Origin: Halobacteroidaceae bacterium
Lineage (GTDB): Bacteria; Bacillota; Halanaerobiia; B1SED10-174
Length of the DNA: 64,000 nucleotides
Direction of reading: 5' to 3'
NCBI GenBank assembly: GCA_003551665.1
Contig: PUNE01000013.1
Coordinates: 62,001-126,000, forward strand
This document shows, piece by piece, positions 9,270-18,100 of this stretch. Position 1 is the first letter of the stretch. Each line of letters begins with the position of its first letter. The position numbers were made by a program, and so were the translations under genes. Below the pieces are notes generated by a model that worked only from the letters and a program-made list of their open reading frames with translations, had not been told where the DNA came from and made no database searches.

Positions 9270-10312
9270 GTTAATCCCTCCACAAATTCGACATCGGCCT
9301 GCAAGCAAAACCTGGCTAACAGTTTTCCAGTTCTGCGGACGTCCCTGATATCAATTACCTCCAGGGGGGAGTGCATGTTGGCGAGGGGAATGGATAACAG
9401 GGCTGTAGCAACACCACAACGGCTCATCTGGATGGCATAGGCGTCGGTTCCCCCTGGATGAGGGGAAGGTTCCATCTGGAAAGGAATATCATTTTCCACA
9501 GCAATTCCCTGCAGTCGTGAAAAGAGATCGGGATGGACGTGGGGCCCGATACCCAGGGCGGGACCTTTATTTGCTTCAATACTGAGTTCTTTTTCCTGGC
9601 CTGGTCTCTGAGCAAAACCCACATCAACCGCAATACCCAGGCAGGGTTTTAGCAAGAAAGAACTGGTAATCGCACCTCTCACACCAACTTCTTCCTGAAC
9701 CGTTGCCACAAAGGCAATATCTATCTCCGGTTGGGTCCCTTTTAATTCCAGGAGAGCTTGATGTAAAGAAGCAACACCTGCCCTGTCATCAAGGCTTTTA
9801 CCTGTGCAAACATTTTCATTAAACCATTCCAGTTCTTGATTAAAAGTAATGGGGTCACCAATCCGAATTTTTTGGGTCAGGCTCTCTTTCTTTTCACCAC
9901 AATCGACAAAAATTTTATCCAGGGGAATTGCTTTTTCCCTTTCTTCTGGTTTCTGCAGGTGGGGTGGTTTTGCACCCACAATGCCCAGAACCTTTTCCCT
10001 GCCCCAGATTACCACTTCCTGGCCTGGAAGCAGACGGGGATCAATCCCCCCAATGGGTTCTATCCGGACAAACCCCTCCTTATCAATTTCATTAACCATA
10101 AAACCAATTTCATCCTGATGGGCAGCAATCATTATCGGCGGATGGTTACTGTTTTTTCCCTTTCTCCAGGCAATAACATTGCCCAGGGTATCCACTTCAA
10201 CTTCGTCTGCCAGGGTTTCCCAGGTTGAAACAATTTTCTGGCTTACTTCCTTTTCCATTCCGGAAATCCCTGGGGTATTGCTGAGACTGGCTATGAACTT
10301 TTTTAGGTCCAT
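9260..10312 (-). CDS. M42 family metallopeptidase (first of a tandem trio)
   Basis: A 350-residue M42 peptidase with AAHQDEIGFMV, SLDDRAGV, the catalytic VQEEVGVRGA, and MHSPLEV near the C terminus. The Cys after the DDR motif in the other copies is Val here. The start is a plain ATG with AGGAGG six bases upstream. It is the promoter-proximal member of the three-gene cluster and faces a roughly 200-base gap. Function is as for the neighbours: cytoplasmic peptide trimming by a di-metal (Zn/Co) aminopeptidase. Confidence 0.88.
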   Translation of the reverse strand: MDLKKFIASLSNTPGISGMEKEVSQKIVSTWETLADEVEVDTLGNVIAWRKGKNSNHPPIMIAAHQDEIGFMVNEIDKEGFVRIEPIGGIDPRLLPGQEVVIWGREKVLGIVGAKPPHLQKPEEREKAIPLDKIFVDCGEKKESLTQKIRIGDPITFNQELEWFNENVCTGKSLDDRAGVASLHQALLELKGTQPEIDIAFVATVQEEVGVRGAITSSFLLKPCLGIAVDVGFAQRPGQEKELSIEANKGPALGIGPHVHPDLFSRLQGIAVENDIPFQMEPSPHPGGTDAYAIQMSRCGVATALLSIPLANMHSPLEVIDIRDVRRTGKLLARFCLQADVEFVEGLTCL

Positions 10313-10511
10313 TGCTTACCTCCTCTTCCTATTACTAATATTTATTACTTCTTTAAGAGTTAAAATGTCCCTGCAAATTATTAAAAATGTTTAAGGGAAT
10401 TTGTATTTTTTAAAGTTTTTTTATAAATATTAGAGGGAAAACCCAAACCGAGTAGAATTTTTGATAAAATTATTAATCCCCATTCTGCCCGATCTAAAAT
10501 AAAGGAGGCCA

Positions 10512-11148
10512 TTGATTAGGTCCCAAAAACCGTTTTTAAAAACGTTTATTCCTGGTTTGCTGATATTATTTTTTTCTTTCTCCCCCATTTGCCAGGCTGG
10601 GGAAATAGCCACAGGAGACCTGGCCAGGTTATTGCGTTTGCATGATCCCTTTAAGGTGGAAGTTGACAGACCATCAGTTTCTCCTCAGGTGGAAGTTTAC
10701 CGAACAAAGAACCCCGTGCCCTACGAGGAATCCAATCCCAATCTGGAGGCAAAACCAAGCGAAATCCTGGATATTGGCCAGATGATCCTTTATCCAGAAG
10801 AAGGAGATAAATTATTTTTCCTCTTCGTTCATCAAAACCTTTTAGTTGCAGGAGAAGAAAAAAAATTTTCACTGGGGTCTAAAGCGAGAAGGTGACCGGG
10901 GAGAGGCCCTGGCCCATTCATCATTTAAAATTGATGTTCCCGAGCTTGATGATCCTGGATTCGACTGGTTTTATGGCCTGGACCCAGTTTATGCCGTATC
11001 TGAAAATGCTTTCTCCCCCCTTTACATGCTCAGGGGCCTGGAAAAAAATAGAGAAGCAATAATTATTCATGATCCGGAAAAGGACAACCTTGATACCCTG
11101 ATTCAAACCCATGATATTATTATTGTTATTAATTTCCGGTTGGATTAA
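10512..11148 (+). pseudogene. Exported hypothetical protein split by a frameshift in an A8 run
   Basis: Two ORFs of the track (10512-10895 and 10846-11148) read as one gene. The first opens at a TTG with AGGAGG three bases upstream and encodes a signal peptide (basic RSQKPFLK, hydrophobic FIPGLLILFFSFSP, then CQAGE), followed by a soluble part. It leaves frame at a run of eight A (10858-10865). Removing one A joins it to the second ORF through the plausible segment EEKNFHWGLKREG and gives about 211 residues. The second ORF alone has no ribosome site at its first codon. This may be a real mutation, a sequencing error, or slippage on the A tract. I do not recognise the family. Confidence 0.55.
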
Positions 11149-11186
11149 TTATCAGTTCTCTTTTTTCCTCGCTCCGCGAGAACAAT

Positions 11187-11220
11187 AAAACCCCGGGGAA
11201 AAAGGGTTTTGTTCTTTTCT
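11187..11220 (+). terminator. Candidate intrinsic terminator after the split hypothetical gene
   Basis: AAAACCC and GGGTTTT flank a 10-base loop and are followed by GTTCTTTTCT. It lies 39 bases after the stop of the split gene and before the convergent pdxR 3' end. The stem is modest. Confidence 0.5.
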
Positions 11221-11290
11221 CACAATGGGGAAAACTTCCAAAAAAACAAGAAATACCTTTATCCAGATAATTTAAGCAGACCAGGGTCCA

Positions 11291-12733
11291 TTAAAGAATT
11301 GGCCCCTGTTTTTCTACAGGTTCAATCTCGTCCTCTTTTTGAAAATCATCAAGGGTATTTTTCAGAGTTTTTAGACCTTCTTCCAGGCTTTTTTGATCCC
11401 CCGTTGCAAAGCTCAGCCGAAACCAGGGAGAGTTTTGTTCACCTGCAAAAAAAAGTGATCCCTGGGCAATAGGGATTCCCCTGGCAAAGGCCAGGCGACT
11501 CAGTTTATTTGAGTTTCCCCCTCTATTGACCCTTACCCAGAAAAAAAGCCCTCCTCCAGGATCCTGGAAATGCAAAAGAGGTTTGGCATTTTGCAAAAAC
11601 TTTTTGACCAGCCGGTACCTGGACCTGAATTCTTTTTTTATTTCCTGAAGGTGAGTTTCCCAGGAATCATCCTGCAGGTAAAAGAAAAGAGCCCGCTGTA
11701 AAAGCCCAGAACTGGAAATATCCGCGGCATATTTTCCCTGCAGGAATTTTTCTTGAAGTTCTTCGGGAAGAATGGCAAAACCAAGGCGTAACCCCGGCAT
11801 TAAAACCTTGGAAAAACTTTTCAACAATATAACACGATCCCAGCGGTCCAGGGCTTTTAATGACGGTTCAACTTGAGGATCGCTCCCGTAATCCAGCAAG
11901 CTGAGATAATCATCTTCGATTATATAAAAGTTGTACTTGTAGGCCATCTGGAGGAGCTGTTCTTTCTGGTCTCGCGTGTAGGAGTAACCCGTGGGGTTTT
12001 GCAATCTGCTCATTACATAAATCAGGCGTGGGCGGAAATCAGCAAGTCGTTTTTCCAGTTCAACAAAATCAAGGCCGGAACGGGTAATGGGAATATGAAT
12101 AATCCGAGCCCCTCTGCTCTGAAAGGTTAAAAGAGAACCTGGATAGGTTGGTTCTTCCAGAAAGATTGTTTCTCCCTGCCCAAGGAATACTTTTGCGGCA
12201 ATATCGATTCCCTGCTGGCTCCCTGAAATTACCTGGATAAAATCCGGAGATACCTGGATACCCTCCTTTTCTAAGAAAGAGGCCATTTTTTCTCGCAGAG
12301 GCCTGTAACCCCGGTGGGGTTGATATCCCAGAGCTTCACCTCCATAATGGTCAAGCACATGGTTAAGAGCCCTTTTAAACTCCTGAACGGGAAAGAGCTG
12401 AGGTGAGGGTGATAGGGATGAAAAGTCATATACTTCTGCCCCTCCTTCCATTTTTCCAGGGCCTTTTAGGATAGTCGAAACAAAAGATCCCCGACCCACA
12501 TGCTTGTAAACCAGGCCTTCTCTGGCCAGCGCATCAAGGGCATGAACCACGGTACTGTTATTGATATCTAAATCCCTGGCAATTTTTCGGATTGGGGGTA
12601 ACTTTTCCCCTTGAGTCAATTCACCTTTTTGAATTTTTTCTTTTATCCCCTGGTATAACTGGACATAAATCGGAATTTCACCGTTTCTTTCTAATTGTAT
12701 CCCTACAATAGGATTGTTTTTATCCATTATCAT
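11291..12733 (-). CDS. pdxR: MocR/PdxR-type transcriptional regulator (GntR HTH plus aminotransferase fold)
   Basis: A 480-residue fusion. Residues about 10-80 are a GntR winged helix (QGEKLPPIRKIARDLDINNS). Residues about 110-470 are a fold-type I aminotransferase-like domain with the PLP-binding Lys in SFSKVLMPGLRLG and the aspartate/arginine landmarks of that fold. MocR proteins use PLP as a sensed ligand rather than for catalysis. This gene diverges from pdxS, the classic PdxR position, so it most likely controls vitamin B6 synthesis and its own expression. AAGGAGGGG precedes ATG-ATA-ATG; either ATG could start. Direct and inverted repeats in the shared promoter are described separately. 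Confidence 0.85.
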   Translation of the reverse strand: MIMDKNNPIVGIQLERNGEIPIYVQLYQGIKEKIQKGELTQGEKLPPIRKIARDLDINNSTVVHALDALAREGLVYKHVGRGSFVSTILKGPGKMEGGAEVYDFSSLSPSPQLFPVQEFKRALNHVLDHYGGEALGYQPHRGYRPLREKMASFLEKEGIQVSPDFIQVISGSQQGIDIAAKVFLGQGETIFLEEPTYPGSLLTFQSRGARIIHIPITRSGLDFVELEKRLADFRPRLIYVMSRLQNPTGYSYTRDQKEQLLQMAYKYNFYIIEDDYLSLLDYGSDPQVEPSLKALDRWDRVILLKSFSKVLMPGLRLGFAILPEELQEKFLQGKYAADISSSGLLQRALFFYLQDDSWETHLQEIKKEFRSRYRLVKKFLQNAKPLLHFQDPGGGLFFWVRVNRGGNSNKLSRLAFARGIPIAQGSLFFAGEQNSPWFRLSFATGDQKSLEEGLKTLKNTLDDFQKEDEIEPVEKQGPIL

Positions 12734-12741
12734 TCCCCTCC

Positions 12742-12770
12742 TTGACTTTTTGGCGGCAAAGGGCTAATAT
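12742..12770 (+). promoter_or_regulatory. Candidate sigma-A promoter for pdxS
   Basis: TTGACT (12742-12747), a 17-base spacer and TAATAT (12765-12770) are on the plus strand. This predicts a start near 12777 and a leader of about 65 bases before the pdxS AAGGAGGT and ATG. The first PdxR-type repeat overlaps the -10. Confidence 0.5.
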
Positions 12771-12811
12771 TGTACCACAGTTTGGGTGATATTTTTATAT
12801 TGTACCCAAAC
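12767..12811. promoter_or_regulatory. Putative PdxR operator: two direct repeats 30 bases apart plus an inverted repeat
   Basis: ATATTGTACC occurs at 12767-12776 and again at 12797-12806, exactly 30 bases (about three helical turns) apart. GTTTGGGT (12780-12787) is answered by ACCCAAAC (12804-12811). Known MocR regulators bind direct repeats on one DNA face in the divergent promoter. The repeats also supply TACAAT on the minus strand, so pdxR may be autoregulated. Confidence 0.6.
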
Positions 12812-12841
12812 ATTATAGCACGTTTAAGGAGGTAAAAGCAA

Positions 12842-13717
12842 ATGGAAGCAAGGTTTTCTCTCGAAGAGCTCTTTGAACACCTGCAGGGTGGCGTTATCAT
12901 GGATGTTACCAATCCTGATCAGGCCCGAATAGCTGAAGAAGCAGGAGCTTCTGCTGTAATGGCTTTAGAAAGGGTTCCTGCTGACATCCGAAAAGAAGGT
13001 GGAGTTTCCAGAATGTCCGACCCTGGTATGATCAGGGATATTATGAAGACCGTATCAATCCCCGTAATGGCCAAGGTCCGCATCGGGCACTTTGTTGAGG
13101 CCCAGATTTTAGAGGCTCTTGGGGTAGATTTTATAGATGAAAGTGAGGTTCTTACTCCTGCAGATGAGGAGCATCATATTGACAAGAGAAATTTCGGGAC
13201 ACCTTTTGTTTGCGGAGCCCGCAACCTGGAAGAAGCACTGCGGAGAATAGCTGAAGGAGCTTCCATGATCAGAACCAAGGGTGAGGCCGGAACAGGAAAC
13301 ATAGTTGAGGCTGTAAGGCACATGAGGAAAATTTCGGGCCAGATCAGAGAACTCAAGGCCCTTCGAAAAGACGAACTCCCTGCCCGAGCCAAAACAATAG
13401 GTGCTCCTCTTCATCTTGTTGAAGAGGTTAGCACCAAAGGTCGTTTGCCGGTATTAAATCTGGCCGCAGGAGGGGTTGCAACTCCAGCCGATGCAGCGCT
13501 CATGATGCAGCTTGGTTGCGATGGAGTTTTCGTAGGATCGGGAATTTTCAAATCCTCCGAACCAGAAGAAAGAGCCCGGGCAATTGTACAGGCAGTCCAG
13601 AGCTACAGAGATCCTGCTTCTCTGGCCAGTATATCCGAAGGATTGGGATCGGCAATGACTGGTATTTCTCTGGAAGATATTAATGAAGACCAGCGCCTGG
13701 CCTCCAGAGGTAGCTGA
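12842..13717 (+). CDS. pdxS: Pyridoxal 5'-phosphate synthase, PdxS (YaaD) lyase subunit
   Basis: A 291-residue, full-length PdxS. It builds PLP from ribose 5-phosphate, glyceraldehyde 3-phosphate and ammonia. Family landmarks are present: [27 protein letters not shown], the active-site Lys region [14 protein letters not shown], and [20 protein letters not shown] followed by GSGIFKS. AAGGAGGT lies 8 bases before the ATG. The glutaminase partner PdxT usually follows pdxS, but here a terminator and a gene on the other strand follow. PdxT must therefore be elsewhere, or free ammonia is used. Confidence 0.97.
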   Translation: MEARFSLEELFEHLQGGVIMDVTNPDQARIAEEAGASAVMALERVPADIRKEGGVSRMSDPGMIRDIMKTVSIPVMAKVRIGHFVEAQILEALGVDFIDESEVLTPADEEHHIDKRNFGTPFVCGARNLEEALRRIAEGASMIRTKGEAGTGNIVEAVRHMRKISGQIRELKALRKDELPARAKTIGAPLHLVEEVSTKGRLPVLNLAAGGVATPADAALMMQLGCDGVFVGSGIFKSSEPEERARAIVQAVQSYRDPASLASISEGLGSAMTGISLEDINEDQRLASRGS

Positions 13718-13727
13718 AATTGTTTCC

Positions 13728-13762
13728 AAAACCGGACCTGCAAAGGGTCCGGTTTTCTTTTC
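13728..13762 (+). terminator. Intrinsic terminator of pdxS
   Basis: A perfect 11-base stem, AAAACCGGACC with GGTCCGGTTTT, is followed by CTTTTC. It lies just after the pdxS stop. Confidence 0.9.
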
Positions 13763-13767
13763 CCAAC

Positions 13768-13797
13768 AAAAAAACCGCCATGAGCGGTTTTTGTTTT
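13768..13797 (-). terminator. Intrinsic terminator of the DUF362 gene (probably bidirectional)
   Basis: The stem AAAAACCGC/GCGGTTTTT has a CATGA loop and T-rich flanks on both strands. On the minus strand it lies directly after the DUF362 stop. On the plus strand it would back up the pdxS terminator. Confidence 0.85.
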
Positions 13798-14940
13798 TCA
13801 GCGAAAAATTATCCTGCCCAGAAGGGGCCGGTAAATGGTAACTGCCTCGTATGGACATAGCTCCTGGCAGCAAAAGCAACGTATACAACCATCAAGGTCG
13901 ATTTCTGGGTTTTTATTCTCTGTTCCACTGATAACCTTCGGTGGGCAGTGTTTTTCACAAATCCCGCAGCCCACGCAAATCTTCTTATCAAATCTGGGAA
14001 CAGGCTGAAGAAGGTTGTGAACCCTTGAAACCCACTTTTCAGAAAGAATCCTGGCAAACAGGGTTATTTCCCTTTTCCCCGTGGGAATAATGAATTTTTC
14101 TGAACCCGGCTCGCCAAAAATTTCTATATCGGTCAGTTTTGCTGGTAACCCGTGGGTTTCTGCCATTCTGATGGTTGGAACCTGAAGGGGATTGATCCCC
14201 ATTATCCTTGCCATGGCTATATCTACTGCAAAAACATTGCATCCCATGATAATTTTGCCTGCTTTTTTTATTGTGCCACTGGAAGGACCATTCCCCTCCA
14301 TGGCCTCGATCCCGTCAATAATAGTGAGGGGAGGATTTAAAAGCCTGGCAATATCGACAAGCAGGTTGGAGAAGTGGCTGATTTCGTTCATTTTCATGTG
14401 ATATTCCGTTTTTTGAAGCCCGGGGACCGCTCCAAATAAGTTTTTTACACCGCCCGTTATCCGGGTTAACCCGTGGGTTTTCATTTTGGCCATATTGATA
14501 AGAATATCTCCACGGGCAATAAACTCAGCAATATCAATTCTTTTTATTACCCTTCCTTCTGAATAGGGGGTATCTACCTGGGACGTATTATAATTAAGGG
14601 TTGCCCCTGAAGCACTGCTGGCCACTTCCATCTGGGTGGTTTTGTATAAAGCCCTGAGGTAAGCTCGATTAAAGGGGCCCCCCGGTGTGTCACCTATGAT
14701 GGCCTCTTCCCCTCCGTGCTCCATTACAAGCTCGGCCATGGCCTGAATAACGGCGGGGTGTGTGGTTACACCCTGCTCCGGTTTTTTGGGTAGCAGTAGG
14801 TTGGGTTTCAAAACACACTTTTTCCCGCCAAAAAAAAGGCGAGGGTCTATATCGAGAACCTCAAGACCCTCACGGAAAACTTTTTTTATGGTTGCAACAT
14901 CATAGGAATCACACTGGCCAATAAAAACCCTTTCTGTCAT
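13798..14940 (-). CDS. DUF362 protein with C-terminal 2x[4Fe-4S] ferredoxin domain
   Basis: 380 residues. The N-terminal 300 are DUF362: VLKPNLLLPKKPEQGVTTHP, GDTPGG, MAKMKTHGLTRITGGVKNLFG, and TIIDGIEAMEGNGPSSG. The last 70 hold two cluster motifs, CVGCGICEKHCP and CIRCFCCQELCP. Many Clostridia carry this arrangement. The redox role is unknown, though the fold suggests electron transfer coupled to a small-molecule step. It is the last gene of the spoIID-like/M23/DUF362 run, 12 bases after the M23 stop, with its own terminator. Confidence 0.85.
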   Translation of the reverse strand: MTERVFIGQCDSYDVATIKKVFREGLEVLDIDPRLFFGGKKCVLKPNLLLPKKPEQGVTTHPAVIQAMAELVMEHGGEEAIIGDTPGGPFNRAYLRALYKTTQMEVASSASGATLNYNTSQVDTPYSEGRVIKRIDIAEFIARGDILINMAKMKTHGLTRITGGVKNLFGAVPGLQKTEYHMKMNEISHFSNLLVDIARLLNPPLTIIDGIEAMEGNGPSSGTIKKAGKIIMGCNVFAVDIAMARIMGINPLQVPTIRMAETHGLPAKLTDIEIFGEPGSEKFIIPTGKREITLFARILSEKWVSRVHNLLQPVPRFDKKICVGCGICEKHCPPKVISGTENKNPEIDLDGCIRCFCCQELCPYEAVTIYRPLLGRIIFR

Positions 14941-14952
14941 TTACTTCACCTT

Positions 14953-15978
14953 CTATCGAGGAGGCAGGTAATTTAAGGGATTCACCGGGTCTCCATTTTT
15001 AATAATTTCGAAATGTAAATGGGGTCCAGTACTGACACCGCTATTACCACTGAGAGCAATTACCTGACCCTGGGCAACATAGGATCCTGCCCGAACCAGC
15101 AGGCTTTCATTGTGGGCATAAAGACTGGAATAACCATCACCATGGTCAATAATTATTGTTCTCCCCAGGGCACCTTCCCATCCGCTTGTTGTAACCAGAC
15201 CGCTGGCAGTTGCCTTCACAGGAGTTCCCCTTGACAGGGCGATATCGATACCACTGTGAAACTGGCGGCTACCACTTACCGGGTGGGTTCGGTATCCAAA
15301 GGGGGAAGTGATCCTCCCACTGGCAGGCCAGATAAAATCTGTGGAGGAACCTGTTCCGGATGTGCTCCCTGGATTGGGAATTTCGAGAGTCTGTCCTGCT
15401 ACAATCAGGTCCCCGGACAAACTGTTTTTTTGCCTTATTTCCTCAATAGAAACACCAAAGCGTGAAGAAATCCTGGAAAGAGTGTCTCCTCGCTCAACAC
15501 GGTAGCGTATTGTCTGGCTGGTGGGGTTCTCATCGCTTCCACCCATCCAGGATCGAGGGATAATAATTTCCTGGCCCGCGTAAATAAGGTCACTGGTAAG
15601 ACCGTTGGCAATCTTGATTGCCGAAATGGTGGTGTCAAAGCTTCTCGCGATTTGGGAAAGGGTTTCCCCGGGTCTGATTATGTAGGTAATAAAGGGTTTT
15701 GCTTCCTCTAAAACCTCCCAGGTTTCCTTTCCAACTACTCCGTCGCTTTCCAGGTCAAAGCTGGCCTGAAAGGATTCCACAATTGTTTTTGTTTGCTGGC
15801 CAAAGTAACCATCAACCTCAATGTTGTAGCCTAAAGAATTAAGTAATTCCTGTAGCTCCTTTACCTCACTACCTTCCATTCCCATTTTTAAAATGGGGGG
15901 CGCTTCATCTGCAAAAACATTCGCGGGCAGAAAAGCTAAAACTAAAGCCAATAAACCTACTGTTATGAACTTCTGCAT
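14953..15978 (-). CDS. Secreted M23 metalloendopeptidase with peptidoglycan-binding and two LysM domains
   Basis: 341 residues with domains in order. A signal peptide (1-23, cut after NVFA) comes first. A PG_binding_1 domain follows at about 35-92 (GSEVKELQELLNSLGY, DGYFGQQT), then LysM at about 97-140 (IRPGETLSQIARSFDTTISAI) and a second LysM at about 157-202. A LytM/M23 catalytic domain lies at about 225-340 with HSGIDIA, HGDGYSSLYAH and HLHFEI, the Zn ligands intact. It should cut peptide cross-links in the cell wall or act as an envelope amidase activator. GGAGGAGAG precedes the ATG. It sits 17 bases behind the SpoIID-like gene, which suggests joint wall remodelling. Confidence 0.93.
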   Translation of the reverse strand: MQKFITVGLLALVLAFLPANVFADEAPPILKMGMEGSEVKELQELLNSLGYNIEVDGYFGQQTKTIVESFQASFDLESDGVVGKETWEVLEEAKPFITYIIRPGETLSQIARSFDTTISAIKIANGLTSDLIYAGQEIIIPRSWMGGSDENPTSQTIRYRVERGDTLSRISSRFGVSIEEIRQKNSLSGDLIVAGQTLEIPNPGSTSGTGSSTDFIWPASGRITSPFGYRTHPVSGSRQFHSGIDIALSRGTPVKATASGLVTTSGWEGALGRTIIIDHGDGYSSLYAHNESLLVRAGSYVAQGQVIALSGNSGVSTGPHLHFEIIKNGDPVNPLNYLPPR

Positions 15979-15995
15979 GGTCTCTCCTCCGCATA

Positions 15996-18002
15996 TTAAT
16001 ATCGTTGCTCCAGGTCAACTCCCTGATAAAAAAGCTTTATGATTTCCGAATGGTTTAAACCGTCTGCCGCCATCTGAGCGGAAGCAGTCTGGTCCAGTCC
16101 TACCCCATGGCCCCAGCCCCCTCCCCAGATCAGGAAAAACTGGGGGGTGCCCTGTTCATTTAGGAGGGGTTCTACCATAAAAACATTGCTTTTCAAACCT
16201 CCTAACTGACTCCTTATCCGGTCTCCAGAAATCTCCTCTTCTCCTTCTTTTCCCCGAACTAAAACCGTTTTAACAAACCCACTTGCTCCCCTTTCAAGGG
16301 GGATAATTTCAGTAATTGGCCCCACCCTGCTGGCAACGGGTGGTTCCTGGGGCAACAAAACTCTTGTCCAGCGGTAACTGGTAGCCGAGCCAAAATTTTC
16401 AGCCCTGGAATAGGACGGGGGTCTTTCCCGCAACCATTCTGATAATCCAGAAGGAAGTAAATCCAGTTCATAGTGGTCGGGGAAAATGGCCTGTCCCTGC
16501 AGGTAGGGGACGTCCCCACCCCAAACAAGTTTTCCATCCTCGGTAAAACCACCGGAGTTGGAACTATAAACTGCATCAATGGCCAGACCCCTGTAGGTGG
16601 CAATTAGACCCCTGGTTTCATCAACGGCCCTTGTTGTTCTTTCATGCTCCCAGTAAGTCCCATTATAGGCAGCATTCATAACCGAAGCGACCAGGTGAAA
16701 CCTGGCTCCGGTGTTTCGGTAATAGCGATTAAGGGTATAGCTCCTGGCAGCAATGGTTTGCGCCTTTAAAGCCTCCATGGGCCAGGAAGCCGGCATTTCC
16801 GATGGGATTACAGAGTAAAGGTATTCTTCAACATTAACTTCATTAATAAAATAAAAGCTGTTCTCGTCCCTGGGTTCGAAAATGAAAGCCCCTCGATACT
16901 TCCTATCTTCTCTACCAGCCCAGAAATATCCTTCCCCATATTCCACATCAAAGATATGAAGGGTGGTATGGCTGTCGTGAAGATCGAGACGGTGTTTCTC
17001 CCCTGTAAAAAATAATTCTTCTCCCTCAAGATTGCTTAGAGAAAACCTTCCTCCATTATAATCAACAATGTAGGTGGTCTTTTCCTCTCCTCGAAAAAGC
17101 TCTTCCCCCTCCATGTTGGAAATGGAGAAATCAGCTCCTGCCTGAAAACTGACCTGTAAGCCCTGGGTTAGAAGGGCAACCCTTAAAACAGGAATGTTCT
17201 CATCGACAACGGGTTCTACCCTTTCAAAATGGACGGGTTCTTCCCTTCTTTCAAAATCAGGTTTGTCGGGAGGTTCGGGAAGCAAATCCTGGATAAATCC
17301 AATCCTTTCTCGGACCAGAGCACTCCTCAGGTTGGCCGGAGTCCGCAGGTAATAATTGTAGGCACTGTGATAATCATCACGCCGAAAAGCCAGGTGGCCA
17401 AGCAGTAAATTGATCCCCGTAAAACTTGTATCCCGCCGCAATCCGCTTTCCAGAATTCTTTCCGCAGCTTCCCAGTTTTCCATTTCATAATGGGCCAGTC
17501 CAAGGAAGTAATAAGCGGCAATGAGGTTGGGATCAAATTCCAGGGCTTTTTCCAGGTCACTGATACTTTTTTCCCACTGTTGTTCCTGGTGGTAATGCAG
17601 GCCCCGATAGAAAAGGAAATCACGAAATTCGACTGTTTCAATTTCTCCCGGGGGAATGCCTCCGCGTTCTGATATAACCTCGAGCCTCACAAGTTCTGCT
17701 TTTATGCGATCTGTGTCCTCTGCTTTTTCCAGGCCTGCCTCCAGAACTGAGCGAGCCTCAGTAATATTGCCTTTCTCTCGAAAAACATTGGCCAGGTCGA
17801 TATATACCCGGGTGGCAGAGGGATCCTTTTTCAGGGCGTAATCAAGCAGAAGAGTACAGGCAGCGAGCTCTCCCCTTTTATAGGCAATCTGTGCATTGTT
17901 AATTGCCTCGGTAAATGCATCTTCTCCTAGAGTTGGCTCGGAGAGAAGGGTAATCCCGGAAAAAACAAGAAAAACAATTAAAGCCAGATTAAACTTCGCC
18001 AT
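15996..18002 (-). CDS. SpoIID/LytB domain protein with N-terminal TPR repeats
   Basis: 668 residues. An N-terminal hydrophobic signal peptide (LALIVFLVFSGITLL) is followed by several tetratricopeptide repeats over about residues 25-240 (for example ALEFDPNLIAAYYFLGLAHYE). A linker follows, then a SpoIID domain at about 380-660 with VIPSEMPASWPMEALKAQTI, AARSYTL, SNSGGFTEDG and WGHGVGLDQ. SpoIID enzymes are lytic transglycosylases that act on denuded glycan during engulfment. Non-sporulation LytB homologs serve in general wall turnover. The TPR fusion and length are unlike SpoIID proper (about 340 residues), so I would not take it as proof of sporulation. Confidence 0.88.
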   Translation of the reverse strand: MAKFNLALIVFLVFSGITLLSEPTLGEDAFTEAINNAQIAYKRGELAACTLLLDYALKKDPSATRVYIDLANVFREKGNITEARSVLEAGLEKAEDTDRIKAELVRLEVISERGGIPPGEIETVEFRDFLFYRGLHYHQEQQWEKSISDLEKALEFDPNLIAAYYFLGLAHYEMENWEAAERILESGLRRDTSFTGINLLLGHLAFRRDDYHSAYNYYLRTPANLRSALVRERIGFIQDLLPEPPDKPDFERREEPVHFERVEPVVDENIPVLRVALLTQGLQVSFQAGADFSISNMEGEELFRGEEKTTYIVDYNGGRFSLSNLEGEELFFTGEKHRLDLHDSHTTLHIFDVEYGEGYFWAGREDRKYRGAFIFEPRDENSFYFINEVNVEEYLYSVIPSEMPASWPMEALKAQTIAARSYTLNRYYRNTGARFHLVASVMNAAYNGTYWEHERTTRAVDETRGLIATYRGLAIDAVYSSNSGGFTEDGKLVWGGDVPYLQGQAIFPDHYELDLLPSGLSEWLRERPPSYSRAENFGSATSYRWTRVLLPQEPPVASRVGPITEIIPLERGASGFVKTVLVRGKEGEEEISGDRIRSQLGGLKSNVFMVEPLLNEQGTPQFFLIWGGGWGHGVGLDQTASAQMAADGLNHSEIIKLFYQGVDLEQRY

Positions 18003-18076
18003 CCTTGCACCCCCACTACCTCTTATTCGACAGGACAGCCGAAATCCCTCTGTTTAGAAATATTCATTTTTTTAGG

Positions 18077-18100
18077 AAAAAAGCCGCAAAAAGCGACTTT
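18077..18100 (-). terminator. Intrinsic terminator of the glycine cleavage operon
   Basis: On the minus strand AAGTCGC-TTTTT-GCGGCTT (7-base stem, one G-U) is followed by TTTTCC, starting at the lpdA stop. Confidence 0.75.

Noticed and set aside
11168-11180. CTCGC-TCC-GCGAG hairpin after the split hypothetical gene
   Set aside because: Five-base stem with no T-run on either strand. The following AAAACCC/GGGTTTT hairpin is the better terminator.
11209-11472. 87-residue plus-strand ORF
   Set aside because: Overlaps the terminator and the 3' end of pdxR in antisense; no ribosome site.
15996-18002. SpoIID as evidence that the organism sporulates
   Set aside because: TPR-SpoIID/LytB proteins also occur in non-spore-formers, and no other sporulation gene is in the window.
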